Below, in pieces: positions 51,234-60,145 of a DNA stretch of 64,000 nt; the first letter of the stretch is position 1, and each line of letters starts with the position of its first letter. The notes beneath the pieces are model-generated. The model was not told where the DNA came from, ran no database searches, and worked only from the letters and a program-made list of their open reading frames with translations. This DNA is from Streptomyces sp. cf386 (lineage in GTDB: Bacteria > Actinomycetota > Actinomycetes > Streptomycetales > Streptomycetaceae): positions 310,001 through 374,000 of the forward strand of contig NZ_FNHV01000006.1 of NCBI RefSeq assembly GCF_900103585.1. The letters are read 5' to 3'. The position numbers and the translations under genes were made by a program.

Positions 51234-52085
51234 ATGCGTCCCCCCAACCCCCCACCGCCCGAGCGCTCCGCCGAACTGCGGCAGCGGTTCGCCGAAGAGG
51301 CGCGGTCCGAGCGGCCCGATCTGTCCGCGCTGTGTCTGCTGGTGGGGGCCGAGGCGGACGGGGCGCTGAACGAGGCGGGCATGGACGCGGCGCAGATGGA
51401 GCTGGACGCGCTGGCCGGGCGGCTGCCGTTCCGGCCCGGCGGGCCGCGGTCCTGGGCGGTCGCTCTGCGGGAGCTGCTCGGGGAGCGGTACGGGTTTCGC
51501 GGCTCCAGCGCGGACTATCAGCGGCTGGAGTCGTCGTTGCTGCACGAGGTGCTGCAGCGGCGGCGTGGGTTGCCGATTCTGTTGTCGGTCGTGTGGATGG
51601 AGGTGGCGCGGCGGGCGGGGGCGCCGGTGTACGGGGTCGCGCTGCCCGGACACTTCGTGGTGGGGTTCGGGCCGACCGACGACCAGGTGCTCGCCGATCC
51701 GTTCGACGGCGGGCGGGTGTTGACGGGGGGCGACGCGGAGTTGCTGGTGGCGGGGGCCACGGGTGCGCCGTTGCATCCGTCGATGCTGACGCCGGCCGAT
51801 CCGTTGGACGTGGTGCTGCGGATTCTGAACAACATCCGGGCGTGGGCCGCGACCCGGCCCGAGCGGACGGATGTGGCCCTGTGGGCGGTCGAGTTGTCGC
51901 TGTTGCTGCCGGCGCATCCGGCTCGGTTGCGCTTTGAGCGGGCGCAGTTGCTGGTTCAGCGGGGTGACTTCGTCGATGGGGCCGTGGAGTTGGAGGAGTA
52001 CGCGGAGTTGATCAGTGCGGTGGATGAGGGGGCGGCGGAGCGGGTGCGGGGGGAGGCTCGGGCGGCTCGGGCGATGTTGAACTGA
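51234..52085 (+). CDS. SirB1/transglutaminase-like family protein
   Basis: A 283-aa protein of the SirB1 group: DLSALCLLVGAEADGALNEAGMDAAQMELDALAGRL, then RRRGLPILLSVVWMEVARRAGAPVYGVALPGHFVVGF near residue 120, then a tetratricopeptide-like tail. The usual catalytic Cys of transglutaminase-like folds is replaced here by Ser/Val in LPILLSVVWMEV, as in most SirB1 proteins, so it is likely non-enzymatic. It lies 32 bp after the GNAT gene, probably co-transcribed. Confidence 0.85.
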   Translation: MRPPNPPPPERSAELRQRFAEEARSERPDLSALCLLVGAEADGALNEAGMDAAQMELDALAGRLPFRPGGPRSWAVALRELLGERYGFRGSSADYQRLESSLLHEVLQRRRGLPILLSVVWMEVARRAGAPVYGVALPGHFVVGFGPTDDQVLADPFDGGRVLTGGDAELLVAGATGAPLHPSMLTPADPLDVVLRILNNIRAWAATRPERTDVALWAVELSLLLPAHPARLRFERAQLLVQRGDFVDGAVELEEYAELISAVDEGAAERVRGEARAARAMLN

Positions 52086-52194
52086 AGGTCAGCCCAGGCG
52101 CCGTGGGGGTTGTTGCCGTCTCGCGGGCGCGCCTGCGTCGTGGCTGGTCGCGCAGTTCCCCGCGCCCCTTACGGGGCGCTGTCCCACCCGGCGA

Positions 52195-52809
52195 TTACAA
52201 CCAGCCCTTCTCCCTCGCGATCCGTACCGCCTCCGCCCTGTTCCGTGCCGCCAGTTTCTGGATCGCTGTCGACAGGTAGTTGCGGACCGTTCCCTGGGAC
52301 AGGTGCAGGGTCGCTGCCAGCTCGGCGTTGGTCGAGCCGTCCTCCGCTGCCCGGAGCACCTCTCGCTCGCGGTCGGTCAACGGGTTGGCGCCCTCTGCCA
52401 GGGCCGCTGCCGCCAGGGTGGGGTCGATGACGCGCTCGCCCGCCAGTACCTTTCGTACCGCTTCGGCCAGTTGGGCCGCCGGGGCGTCCTTGACCAGGAA
52501 GGCGTCGGCGCCTGACTCCATCGCGCTGCGGAGGTAGCCGGGGCGGCCGAAGGTCGTGAGGATGACCAGCTTCACGGCCGGCAGTTCCGTGTGCAGGAGC
52601 GCCGCCGCCTCGATGCCGGTCGCGCCCGGCATCTCGATGTCGAGGAGCGCCACGTCCACGTCGTGCTCGCGGGCCGCCGCCAGGACCTCGTCACCGCGGG
52701 CCACCTGGGCGACCACCTCGATGTCGTCCTCCAGGCCGAGCAGCGCGGCGAGGGCCTCGCGGACCATCGACTGGTCCTCGGCGAGGAGGACCTTGATCGT
52801 GAGGCTCAT
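52195..52809 (-). CDS. NarL/LuxR-family response regulator
   Basis: A 204-aa two-component regulator. Its receiver domain has the acidic pair in LLAEDQSM, the phospho-acceptor Asp in VALLDIEMPG near residue 56, Thr in LTTFGR and Lys in LVKDAPAA. The C-terminal LuxR helix-turn-helix is LTDREREVLRAAEDGSTNAELAATLHLSQGTVRNYLS. It is the last of four overlapping genes and pairs with the DesK-like kinase. It probably controls the linked ABC exporter. Confidence 0.93.
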   Translation of the reverse strand: MSLTIKVLLAEDQSMVREALAALLGLEDDIEVVAQVARGDEVLAAAREHDVDVALLDIEMPGATGIEAAALLHTELPAVKLVILTTFGRPGYLRSAMESGADAFLVKDAPAAQLAEAVRKVLAGERVIDPTLAAAALAEGANPLTDREREVLRAAEDGSTNAELAATLHLSQGTVRNYLSTAIQKLAARNRAEAVRIAREKGWL

Positions 52810-53972
52810 GTCGCGGATCCTACGTGCGCCGAAACCGCCACCGGGACGCGGGCGGTGAGGCGGAAGCCGTGCCGGGTCCCGCCCGCCTCCAGGGTGCCGC
52901 CGGCCTTCGTCAGGCGTTCCGTGAGGCCCGTCAGGCCGTGCCCGGGGCCGCTGCCCTCACCGCCGGAGCCGTCGTCCTCGACGGAGAGTTCCAGGACGGG
53001 CCCGTCGAGGGTCTGGCGGCGCAGCAACTCCACCGTGCAGCGCCGGGCGCCGCTGTGCCGTACGACGTTCGTGACCGCCTCGCGCAGTGCCCAGGCGAGG
53101 GCCGTCTCGCTGTCCTCGGGGACGCCCGTGAGGTCGGGCTCGGCCGGGAGTGCGGCGACCACGTCGGCCGCCGTGAGGGCGACCTTGGCGCCGGCCAGTT
53201 CCGCGGCCAGGCGCGGGCGCCGGTAGCCGGAGACGGCCTCCCGGACGTCGACCAGGGCCTGGCGGCTGACCTGCTCGATGTCGGCGACCTGCTGGGCCGC
53301 CTTGTCGGGGTGGCCGGGGAGCATACGGCCCGCGAGTTCGCTCTTGATGGTGATCAGGGACAGGGAGTGGCCGAGCAGGTCGTGCAGGTCGCGGGCCAGG
53401 CGCAGGCGCTCCTCGTTGGCGGCCAGTTGGGCGACCGTGGCACGGGCCTCGCGCAGCGCGATCGTCGTGCGGACGAGTTCGCGTACGCCGGTCATGGCGA
53501 AGCCGCCCAGCAGGGCCGGGATCAGCAGACTGGCCAGGAACGCCTTGCCGCCCGGGGTCGCGAACGCGATCACGCTCATCAGCGCGCAGGTGACCGGGAT
53601 CGTCCAGCGGGCCATGCGCAGCGGCAGGGCCGCGCCGGACGCGATGGAGACGTACACGAACAGGACGAGCCACTCCCGGCCCAGGGTGAGCGCCAGGAGC
53701 GTGGACTGGGCGGCGAGGACGCCGAGCGAGGCGAGGACGACGCTGTTGCGTTCGCCGCGGCCCGTGCGGAAGAGCAGCAGCATGTACCAGGTGACGAACG
53801 CCGCGAGGCCGATCCAGCCGAGGATCCGCACGCCCGTGCTGTGACCGCCGTGCAGCAGGTCGCCCGCCGGTGCGCTCAGGTACACCAGCCAGATGCCGGT
53901 CCACAGGAGCTTGACGAAGCGTTGCTTGCGATTCTCCGGGCGCTTTCCGATGCCGACGCCTGTGCCGCTCAC
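52806..53972 (-). CDS. DesK-like sensor histidine kinase
   Basis: A 388-aa kinase with about five N-terminal membrane segments and almost no extracellular domain. A HisKA_3 motif ARDLHDLLGHSLSLI near residue 195 carries the phospho-His, and the ATPase domain has REAVTNVVRHSGA, DDGSG and GHGLTGLTERL. Such kinases sense the membrane itself. GTG 53972 overlaps the permease stop (GTGA), and its own stop overlaps the response regulator. Confidence 0.92.
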   Translation of the reverse strand: MSGTGVGIGKRPENRKQRFVKLLWTGIWLVYLSAPAGDLLHGGHSTGVRILGWIGLAAFVTWYMLLLFRTGRGERNSVVLASLGVLAAQSTLLALTLGREWLVLFVYVSIASGAALPLRMARWTIPVTCALMSVIAFATPGGKAFLASLLIPALLGGFAMTGVRELVRTTIALREARATVAQLAANEERLRLARDLHDLLGHSLSLITIKSELAGRMLPGHPDKAAQQVADIEQVSRQALVDVREAVSGYRRPRLAAELAGAKVALTAADVVAALPAEPDLTGVPEDSETALAWALREAVTNVVRHSGARRCTVELLRRQTLDGPVLELSVEDDGSGGEGSGPGHGLTGLTERLTKAGGTLEAGGTRHGFRLTARVPVAVSAHVGSAT

Positions 53973-54709
53973 GCCTTCAACGTGTCCTTCCGGTACAGCC
54001 AGGCCGCGCCGCCCGTGAACAGGACGAAGAAGACGGCGAGGACGGCGATGTCCTTGGCATGGGGTGCCCGGCTCTGCTCGATCGCCTGCCCCAGGGCAGC
54101 GTACGCGTGCGTGGGCACCCACTTGGCGATGTCCTGGAGCCAGGTCGGGAAGGTCGTCGTCGGCATCCACAGGCCGCCGAGGATGGACAGACCGAAGTAG
54201 GTGATCATCGTGAGCGGGCGGACCGAGTCGCCGCTCGCGAGGTAGCCGAGAGCCACGCCGAGCGCGGCGAAGACGAGGCTGCCGGCCCAGATCGCGCCGG
54301 TGAGGGCGAGCCACTGCCAGGCGTCCAGCCGTACGTCCTTCACGACCGCGGCGACGACGAAGACGATCACGATCGACGGCAGGCTCACCACGGCCGAGCC
54401 GGCCGTCTTCGCGAGGACGTAGCCGTGCCCGGGCAGTGTCGTCAGCCGCAGCTGCCGTACCCAGCCGCCCTCCCGCTCCTTGGCGATGCGCTCGCTGTTG
54501 CCCATCAGGACGGCCGTCAGGGCGCCGAAGGAGGCCATCGAGACCATCATGTAGGTCGGCAGGGTCAGGCCCGTGCCGTCGATCTTCGTGGTGCCGTCGG
54601 CGCTGCCCGCGATGAGCAGGAAGAGGAGCGACGGGTAGAGCACGGAGAAGAACAGGAACTTCCGGTTGCGCAGGGCGCGGGTGAGTTCCAGCTTGATGAG
54701 ACCGTTCAT
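53969..54709 (-). CDS. ABC-2 type exporter permease
   Basis: A 246-aa permease with six membrane helices and the ABC-2 pattern: first helix KFLFFSVLYPSLLFLLIAG, cytosolic RIAKEREGGWVRQLRLTTLPG near residue 75, and the signature GLWMPTTTFPTWLQDIAKWVPTHAYAAL near 178. Together with the upstream ATPase it forms an exporter of unknown substrate, probably involved in antibiotic or lipid stress resistance as in LiaRS/DesKR-linked systems. Four-base overlaps on both sides. Confidence 0.92.
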   Translation of the reverse strand: MNGLIKLELTRALRNRKFLFFSVLYPSLLFLLIAGSADGTTKIDGTGLTLPTYMMVSMASFGALTAVLMGNSERIAKEREGGWVRQLRLTTLPGHGYVLAKTAGSAVVSLPSIVIVFVVAAVVKDVRLDAWQWLALTGAIWAGSLVFAALGVALGYLASGDSVRPLTMITYFGLSILGGLWMPTTTFPTWLQDIAKWVPTHAYAALGQAIEQSRAPHAKDIAVLAVFFVLFTGGAAWLYRKDTLKA

Positions 54710-55638
54710 GACCGGCGCGCCTCCTCGGCTGCGGTGATGGCGACGAACGCCTGCTCCAGGCCGAGTCCGGCGACTTCGAGGTTGCGGGGGTAGAGGCCGA
54801 GGCCGTAGAGGGCGTGGACGGTCGCGTCGGCGTCGGTGGACTGGATGCGCACGGTGTGGCCCGAAACGTCGCAGTAGGTGAGGAAGGGCAGTTGCCGCAG
54901 CGCGGCCTCGTCGACCGGGCCGTCGGCGGCCAGTTCGAAGGAGATCCTGCGCGCCCCCGCCTTCGCCTTGATCTCGGCCGCCGTGCCGTCGGCCAGCAGC
55001 CGGCCCCGGTGCAGCACGAGCACCCGGTCGGCGATGGCGTCGGCCTCCTCCAGGTAGTGCGTGGCGAAGAGGACCGTACGGCCCTGGTCGGCCTGTTCGC
55101 GCATGGTGGCCCAGAAGGCCTGGCGGCTGGTGACGTCCATGCCGGTGGTCGGCTCGTCCAGGACGATCAGACCGCTGTCGCCGGCGGTCGCGAGGGCGAA
55201 GCGGACGCGCTGGGCCTGGCCGCCGGAGAGCTTGTCGACCTTGCGGTCGGCGATCTGCGCGACGCCGGCCCTGGAGAGGACCTCGGACACCTTGTACGGC
55301 CGCGGATGCAGAGCGCAGGCCAGCCGCACCAGCTCGCCGACGGTCACCTCGTCCATCAGCCCGCCGCTCTGCAGCATCGCGCCCACCCGCCCGGCGACGA
55401 TCGCCTCGCGCGGACCGGTCCCGAAGACCCGGACCGTGCCGCGGTCGGGCTGCTTCAGGCCGAGCAGCAGATCGAGCGTGGTCGACTTACCGGCTCCGTT
55501 GGGCCCCAGCAGGGCCACCGTCTCCCCCGGGTGCAGCGCGAGCGTCAGCCCGTCGACGGCCCGTACGCTCCCGTAGCTCTTGCTCACCTGGTCGAACCCG
55601 ACCACCGGGGTCGTCGTGTTCACCGCTGTCGTTGTCAT
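54706..55638 (-). CDS. ABC exporter ATP-binding protein
   Basis: A 310-aa ATPase of the DrrA/NatA type: Walker A GPNGAGKST near residue 44, signature LSGGQAQRV near 138, and Walker B LIVLDEPTTGMD near 160, followed by a C-terminal ~90-residue extension found in drug-export ATPases. First gene of the ABC-kinase-regulator unit, so its promoter should lie in 55639-55717. Confidence 0.93.
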   Translation of the reverse strand: MTTTAVNTTTPVVGFDQVSKSYGSVRAVDGLTLALHPGETVALLGPNGAGKSTTLDLLLGLKQPDRGTVRVFGTGPREAIVAGRVGAMLQSGGLMDEVTVGELVRLACALHPRPYKVSEVLSRAGVAQIADRKVDKLSGGQAQRVRFALATAGDSGLIVLDEPTTGMDVTSRQAFWATMREQADQGRTVLFATHYLEEADAIADRVLVLHRGRLLADGTAAEIKAKAGARRISFELAADGPVDEAALRQLPFLTYCDVSGHTVRIQSTDADATVHALYGLGLYPRNLEVAGLGLEQAFVAITAAEEARRS

Positions 55639-55717
55639 GCGTTCCAGGGTGGCCGCGCGGGGGTGGGGCCCGGCAGTGTCGGCGTTCCTGACTGCCGGAT
55701 GACAGATGTCATACGAC

Positions 55718-55757
55718 GACGAGGGGGCACCCGGCGAGTGCCGGGTGCCCCCTCGTC
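55718..55757 (-). terminator. perfect 18-bp hairpin terminator
   Basis: Arms 55718-55735 and 55740-55757 are exactly complementary with a 4-base loop, 12 bp after the stop of the wall-binding protein gene. Confidence 0.92.
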
Positions 55758-55769
55758 CGAGCGGCTGCG

Positions 55770-58304
55770 CTAGCTCGGGTTGGTGTCGATGGTGACGGTG
55801 CGCTCCGCCGCCGTCTTGGCGCGAAGGGCCTTGCGCAGGGCGGAGGCAACGTCCTGCGGCAGGATGTCGCGCTTGCCGCTCGCGCCGTTGATCTGCACGC
55901 CGTCGAAGGTGGCGCCGTACGCCTCCTTGAGCGCCTTGAGGTCGTACGTGTCCACGAGCTTGCCGCCCACGGCCTTGACGCCGAGGATCTTCGGCAGGGA
56001 CAGCGAGCCGAACGGGATGCTGTGCGCGGCGTCCGTCTGGATCGTGACCTTGTTGGCCATCGCCGGCTCGGCGAACTCCTTCATGAACCGGTCGACCTCG
56101 GCGTTCGAGATCGTCGGCTGCTGGGTGGTCGTCGGGACCTGCACGGCGGCGGACGTGCCCGTCTCCACCTGGGTGCGGTACGCCTCCTCGACCGCCGCGG
56201 TCGACTGGGCGACGTCGATGCCCTTGCCGGCCTTGCCGTAGACGGCGACCGCCTTGCCGGACTTGAAGGTGACCGTGCCCTCGGTCACCGAGCCGGAGCC
56301 GCCGGAGAGTTCCTCCAGGGCGGCGTGCAGCTTCTCCTCGTCCGTGGGCATGACCGGGTCGACGACCCGGTGGTTGCCGAAGAGCGAGCCGATCACCGAG
56401 ACCGGGTTGTAGTCGCTGGTCGCGGCCGCACTGACCGTCTGCTGCATATCGAACTGCAGCCCGGCCTTGTCCGGCTCCAGCGTGACGGTCTCGCCGCCCA
56501 CCGACAGCTTCAGCGGCTTGTTGACCTGCTCGTCAAAGGCGTCGTTGAGCTTCTTCACCGCTTCGTCCCGCGTGCCGCCGCCGATGTCGACGCCGAGCAC
56601 GGTCGTGCCCTTGGGCACGTCGGAGTGGGCCATCAGCAGGCCGGCGCCGTAGACGCCGCCCGCGAGGACGATCACTCCGCCGCCGATCAGCGCCAGCTTG
56701 TTGCGGCCCTTCTTCTTGGGCGCGCGGGAGGCCGGGGCGTCCGACGCGTCCGGTTCGGGCAGCTTCGGGGGCGTGTGCGGCGCCGGGGCGTCGGTGGCGC
56801 CCGGGCCGAAGGGACCGCCGTTCTGGGCGCCCGGGGGGACGATCGGGATGCCGCTGGTGACGGTGTGGCTGGAGACGTTGTCGGCGACTCCGCCGTAGTG
56901 CGGGGTGCCGGGCTCGGGGGCCGGCTTCTGCGGCGTGAGGATCGCGGTGTCGTCGCTCAGGCCACCGCCGGGGCCGAGGCCCTGGGGGGAGCCGCCGGGA
57001 CCGGCGGGGCCGGAGGAGATGCCGGAAGCGCCGAAGCCACCCGGACCACCCGGGCCGGCGGGACCACTCGGGCCCGCCGGGCCGCCGCCGGGACCGCCGG
57101 GCCGGCCGGGACCCGTGAAGACACCGGTGGCACCCGAACCGCTCGGACCACCGGAGCCGCCCGGACGGCCGGGCCCGCCCTGTCCGCCGCCGGCGATCGG
57201 CGGCACCGCCGGACCGTCACCGGTGACCGGACCGGTCGTCGGGCCCGCGGGACCCTGGGGGCCGCCACGGCCGTGCGGACCGCCGTAGTCCGGCCCGTTG
57301 AAGTCGCCGGAGCCGTCGAAGCCGTTCGAGGCGCCGAAGCCGTTCGAGGCGCCGAAGCCGTTCGAGGCGCCGAAGCCGTTCGGGGCGCTGAAGTCGGAGG
57401 CGGCGTCGAAGGGCGAGCCGCCCTGGGCGCCGAAGCCGTTCGGACCCTTGGAGCCGCCCTGCGCGCCGAAGCCGTTCGGGCCGCCCTGACCGTTCTGGCC
57501 GTTCTGGCCGTTCTGGCCGTTCTGGCCGCCGCCGTTCTCCGAGAAGTACGGCAGGTCGTCACGGCGCGCCTCGGCGCCGGGACCGGAACCGTTGCCCGGC
57601 GAGGCGGCCGCCAGCGCCTCGGTCACGTCGAAGGAACCGGTGCCTCCGCCGTGCCCGGGGGCCACGGGGCCGCCGGTCGCGCCGGGAAGCCCCGAGCCCT
57701 TCGTACCGCCGGGGCGGGAGCCGCCGGGCACGCTCATCGAACCGACCACACCACCGGGCCGACCGGCACCCGGACGCGCACCGCCGGGCACACCGGCACC
57801 TGCGCCGGGAGCCCCGGCACCCGCACCACCGGGACCGCCGCCCCCGGGGCCCGAACCGCCAGGCAGACCGGCCCCGTTGGTGGACGGGCCGCTCTGACCG
57901 CCCTTGCCCGGAGAGGACTTGCGGGGCGCGAACCAGTCGCTCGTCTTCTCCCCCGCCTGCGCCGTGGGCTCGACCGGAGGCTCGACGATGCCCGTGGACG
58001 TGGCGGTGGGGGCGGACGGCGCCGGCGGCGGCTCGGTGTCCGGGGCAGCCGTGGCACTCTCGGCCTCGGCGACGGGCTTGCGCACGACGACCGGCGGAAT
58101 GGGCCTCGACCCGGGGATGTTGATCCGGATCCGGGTCGTCAGCGTGGTCTCGGTCTTGCGTTCCTCCGGCTGCGCGGCCGAACGGCCCGCGTCCGCACCG
58201 CTGTCGGAAGCCATGGGGGTCCCGTACGGCGGCGTGCCCGAGGGGTATGCGGCTCCGCCGTGCCCGTTGGGCCCGGAGGACGGAGTGTCAGTTTCACGAC
58301 TCAA
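55770..58304 (-). CDS. Gly-rich membrane-anchored protein with VanW-type peptidoglycan-binding region
   Basis: An 844-aa protein starting at TTG with GGAG eight bases upstream. Residues ~90-510 are Gly/Pro/Asn-rich and collagen-like, with tandem FGASNG and QNG repeats. One membrane helix (LALIGGGVIVLAGGVYGAGLLMA) follows near 540. The exported C-terminal ~280 residues begin GTTVLGVDIGGGTRDEAVKKL and contain the repeated beta-rich putative peptidoglycan-binding domain found before VanW domains, without VanW itself. It is probably wall-associated with a long cytosolic disordered arm. Confidence 0.82.
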   Translation of the reverse strand: MSRETDTPSSGPNGHGGAAYPSGTPPYGTPMASDSGADAGRSAAQPEERKTETTLTTRIRINIPGSRPIPPVVVRKPVAEAESATAAPDTEPPPAPSAPTATSTGIVEPPVEPTAQAGEKTSDWFAPRKSSPGKGGQSGPSTNGAGLPGGSGPGGGGPGGAGAGAPGAGAGVPGGARPGAGRPGGVVGSMSVPGGSRPGGTKGSGLPGATGGPVAPGHGGGTGSFDVTEALAAASPGNGSGPGAEARRDDLPYFSENGGGQNGQNGQNGQNGQGGPNGFGAQGGSKGPNGFGAQGGSPFDAASDFSAPNGFGASNGFGASNGFGASNGFDGSGDFNGPDYGGPHGRGGPQGPAGPTTGPVTGDGPAVPPIAGGGQGGPGRPGGSGGPSGSGATGVFTGPGRPGGPGGGPAGPSGPAGPGGPGGFGASGISSGPAGPGGSPQGLGPGGGLSDDTAILTPQKPAPEPGTPHYGGVADNVSSHTVTSGIPIVPPGAQNGGPFGPGATDAPAPHTPPKLPEPDASDAPASRAPKKKGRNKLALIGGGVIVLAGGVYGAGLLMAHSDVPKGTTVLGVDIGGGTRDEAVKKLNDAFDEQVNKPLKLSVGGETVTLEPDKAGLQFDMQQTVSAAATSDYNPVSVIGSLFGNHRVVDPVMPTDEEKLHAALEELSGGSGSVTEGTVTFKSGKAVAVYGKAGKGIDVAQSTAAVEEAYRTQVETGTSAAVQVPTTTQQPTISNAEVDRFMKEFAEPAMANKVTIQTDAAHSIPFGSLSLPKILGVKAVGGKLVDTYDLKALKEAYGATFDGVQINGASGKRDILPQDVASALRKALRAKTAAERTVTIDTNPS
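57318..57389 (-). repeat. tandem 18-bp coding repeats (three perfect copies plus a degenerate fourth)
   Basis: GAAGCCGTTCGAGGCGCC occurs at 57318-57335, 57336-57353 and 57354-57371, with a degenerate copy to 57389. It encodes FGASNG units in the Gly-rich arm of the wall-binding protein. Confidence 0.95.
57491..57526 (-). repeat. four tandem 9-bp coding repeats
   Basis: CGTTCTGGC occurs four times head to tail, encoding Gln-Asn-Gly units in the same gene. It is a short-period array prone to slippage without breaking frame. Confidence 0.95.
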
Positions 58305-58461
58305 GGCAGGTTCTCCCGGTTGGCTCCACCGCCCGATTCGCCCTCACTGCGGGCGGCTCGGCGGCGCGCACCACCATACTGGCCACTTCTGGCCCGCATC
58401 CCACGACCGCCTGGGAAACCCACACGGGACTCGCACGAGTGCGTCGTGGAGAAGTGGTACG

Positions 58462-58863
58462 TCACTTGGCAAGTCGGACGCCGTCACCGTCCGGTTGCCG
58501 CACAGGTGCAAGGGTGGCGCAGATCACAGCCACGGCCATGCCTCCGAGGAGGAAGAGGTACGAGGCGGCGCCTGTGCCGAAGAGGAAGTCCCCTTCGGGG
58601 CGGCTGGCGGTGAGCAGAATGACGGCGATCATCCAGCCGCCGGCGGGCGCGACGGCCCCGCCCCGGCCGCCCGTCGCACGGGCACCGCCGAGACAGAGCC
58701 CGGCCTCGCCGGCGAGCGCGAGCAGCAGGCCGCCCGGGAACCACGCGGGCTGCACGAGCGCCCCGGCCACCCCGACCACGGCGCCGAGCACGAAGAGCCC
58801 GAGGAAGGCGAGGGCGCGCAGTCCGGAGGGCCGCTTCAGCGGCTGGGCGAGCATCGAGCTCAT
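58462..58863 (-). CDS. DUF6113 family membrane protein
   Basis: A 133-aa protein with four hydrophobic segments (LRALAFLGLFVLGAVVGVAGALV; FPGGLLLALAGEAGLCLGG; GGWMIAVILLTA; ASYLFLLGGMAVAVICATLA). Its start overlaps the mshB stop by 4 bp, so it is translationally coupled to mycothiol synthesis. The function is not known; the coupling hints at a thiol-related role but is not proof. Confidence 0.82.
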   Translation of the reverse strand: MSSMLAQPLKRPSGLRALAFLGLFVLGAVVGVAGALVQPAWFPGGLLLALAGEAGLCLGGARATGGRGGAVAPAGGWMIAVILLTASRPEGDFLFGTGAASYLFLLGGMAVAVICATLAPVRQPDGDGVRLAK

Positions 58864-59729
58864 GACGCCTCCTCGATGACGACACCGGCGAACAGATCGG
58901 ACTCCGTCCCCGCCGCCTTCTGCCCGCGCACCAACTCGTAGTACTCGGTGATGAAGAGGGGTTGTGCGAGCTCGTTGGAGAGCGCGAAGTACCGCTCGCC
59001 CGGCGAAACCTCGATCTGCGTGACGTGCGCCCGCATCGCGGCGGCCTTGGCGCCGGCGTGCGCGGTGCCGTCGATCACGGTGGTGATCCGCTCGTCGTCG
59101 ACGACACCCGGTACGTCCTCGACGGTGGCGCTCTTACCGAAGGGCAATCCGGGCAGATCCACCTGCAGTCGAGCAAAGGCCTCATCGGCGACCGTGCGCG
59201 GCACGCGGTTCCAGTAGATCTTGGGGATCCGCCACCCCGCTTCCGCCGCCAGCTCGGCCGCGCGCGTGGCGATGCGGTGAGCCTGGATGTGATCCGGGTG
59301 GCCGTACCCGCCGTCCGGGTCATAGGTGACGAGGACCTGGGGGCGAACCTCCAGGACCACCTCGACGAGAGCCCGGGCCGCGTCGTCGACGTCCGCCTGC
59401 CAGAGGCAGGACGGGTCGTCGTTGTCGGCGATGCCCATCATCCCCGAGTCCTCGTAACGGCCCTTGCCGCCGAGGAGACGGAAGTCCTCGACGCCGAGCT
59501 CGCGCATCGCGGCGGTGAGCTCGGCCAGACGGTGTTCGCCCAGCTCGGCGCCGGTCAGGTGCTGGAGCTCGGGGGGAATGACCTCGCCGTGCTCACCGAG
59601 GGTGCAGGTGACCAGGGTCACCCGGGCACCCTCGGCCGCGTACTTGGCCATGGTCGCGCCGTTGTTGATCGACTCGTCGTCCGGGTGCGCGTGCACCAGG
59701 AGCAGACGCCGAGCAGGTGGTTCCGTCAT
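58860..59729 (-). CDS. mshB: N-acetyl-glucosaminyl-inositol deacetylase MshB
   Basis: A 289-aa zinc deacetylase of mycothiol biosynthesis that removes the acetyl group from GlcNAc-Ins. Motifs are LLVHAHPDDESINNGATMA near residue 12 (His and Asp ligands plus catalytic Asp) and YGHPDHIQAHRIA near 147 (third His ligand). The PIG-L/LmbE fold and length match actinobacterial MshB. ATG 59729 is used rather than a start eight codons earlier. Its presence supports an actinobacterial source. Confidence 0.95.
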   Translation of the reverse strand: MTEPPARRLLLVHAHPDDESINNGATMAKYAAEGARVTLVTCTLGEHGEVIPPELQHLTGAELGEHRLAELTAAMRELGVEDFRLLGGKGRYEDSGMMGIADNDDPSCLWQADVDDAARALVEVVLEVRPQVLVTYDPDGGYGHPDHIQAHRIATRAAELAAEAGWRIPKIYWNRVPRTVADEAFARLQVDLPGLPFGKSATVEDVPGVVDDERITTVIDGTAHAGAKAAAMRAHVTQIEVSPGERYFALSNELAQPLFITEYYELVRGQKAAGTESDLFAGVVIEEAS

Positions 59730-59774
59730 GGACCCCACCCTACGAGGCGGCACCGACAGCGGCGCGCCCGCTGC

Positions 59775-59969
59775 TCAGAACTTGATGCTGCCGATCATGC
59801 CCGCGATGTTCGTCGTCAGCTCACTGATGGTGGGGGCGACGGTCGAGGACGCCAGATAGAACCCGAGTAGCGCGCAGACGACCGCATGACCCGCCTTCAG
59901 TCCTGACTTCTTGATCAGCAGGAAGACGATGATCGCCAGCAGCACCACCGCCGAAATCGAGAGTGCCAC
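59775..59969 (-). CDS. small two-helix membrane protein
   Basis: A 64-aa protein with an N-terminal helix (LSISAVVLLAIIVFLLI), a basic turn KKSGLKAGHA, a second hydrophobic stretch (VVCALLGFYLASS) and an amphipathic end (ISELTTNIAGMIGSIKF). GTG start. I have seen similar proteins in streptomycetes near conjugation genes, but no such gene is adjacent here. Function unknown. It is 46 bp upstream of mshB and may share its transcript. Confidence 0.7.
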   Translation of the reverse strand: MALSISAVVLLAIIVFLLIKKSGLKAGHAVVCALLGFYLASSTVAPTISELTTNIAGMIGSIKF

Positions 59970-60145
59970 GGCGGCTCACCTCCAAGAATCCCAAGGGCGG
60001 GGGGTCGGACTATGGGGGCAGATAAATCCATACAGCAGCCAGCAGGTTCATACCCACTATGCAGTTGTGATCATAACTATCCGGGCGTGCGCATCGATCG
60101 GCGCACAGCCGCACAAGGGGGCGCACTGGCCAATATGGTCAGGGC

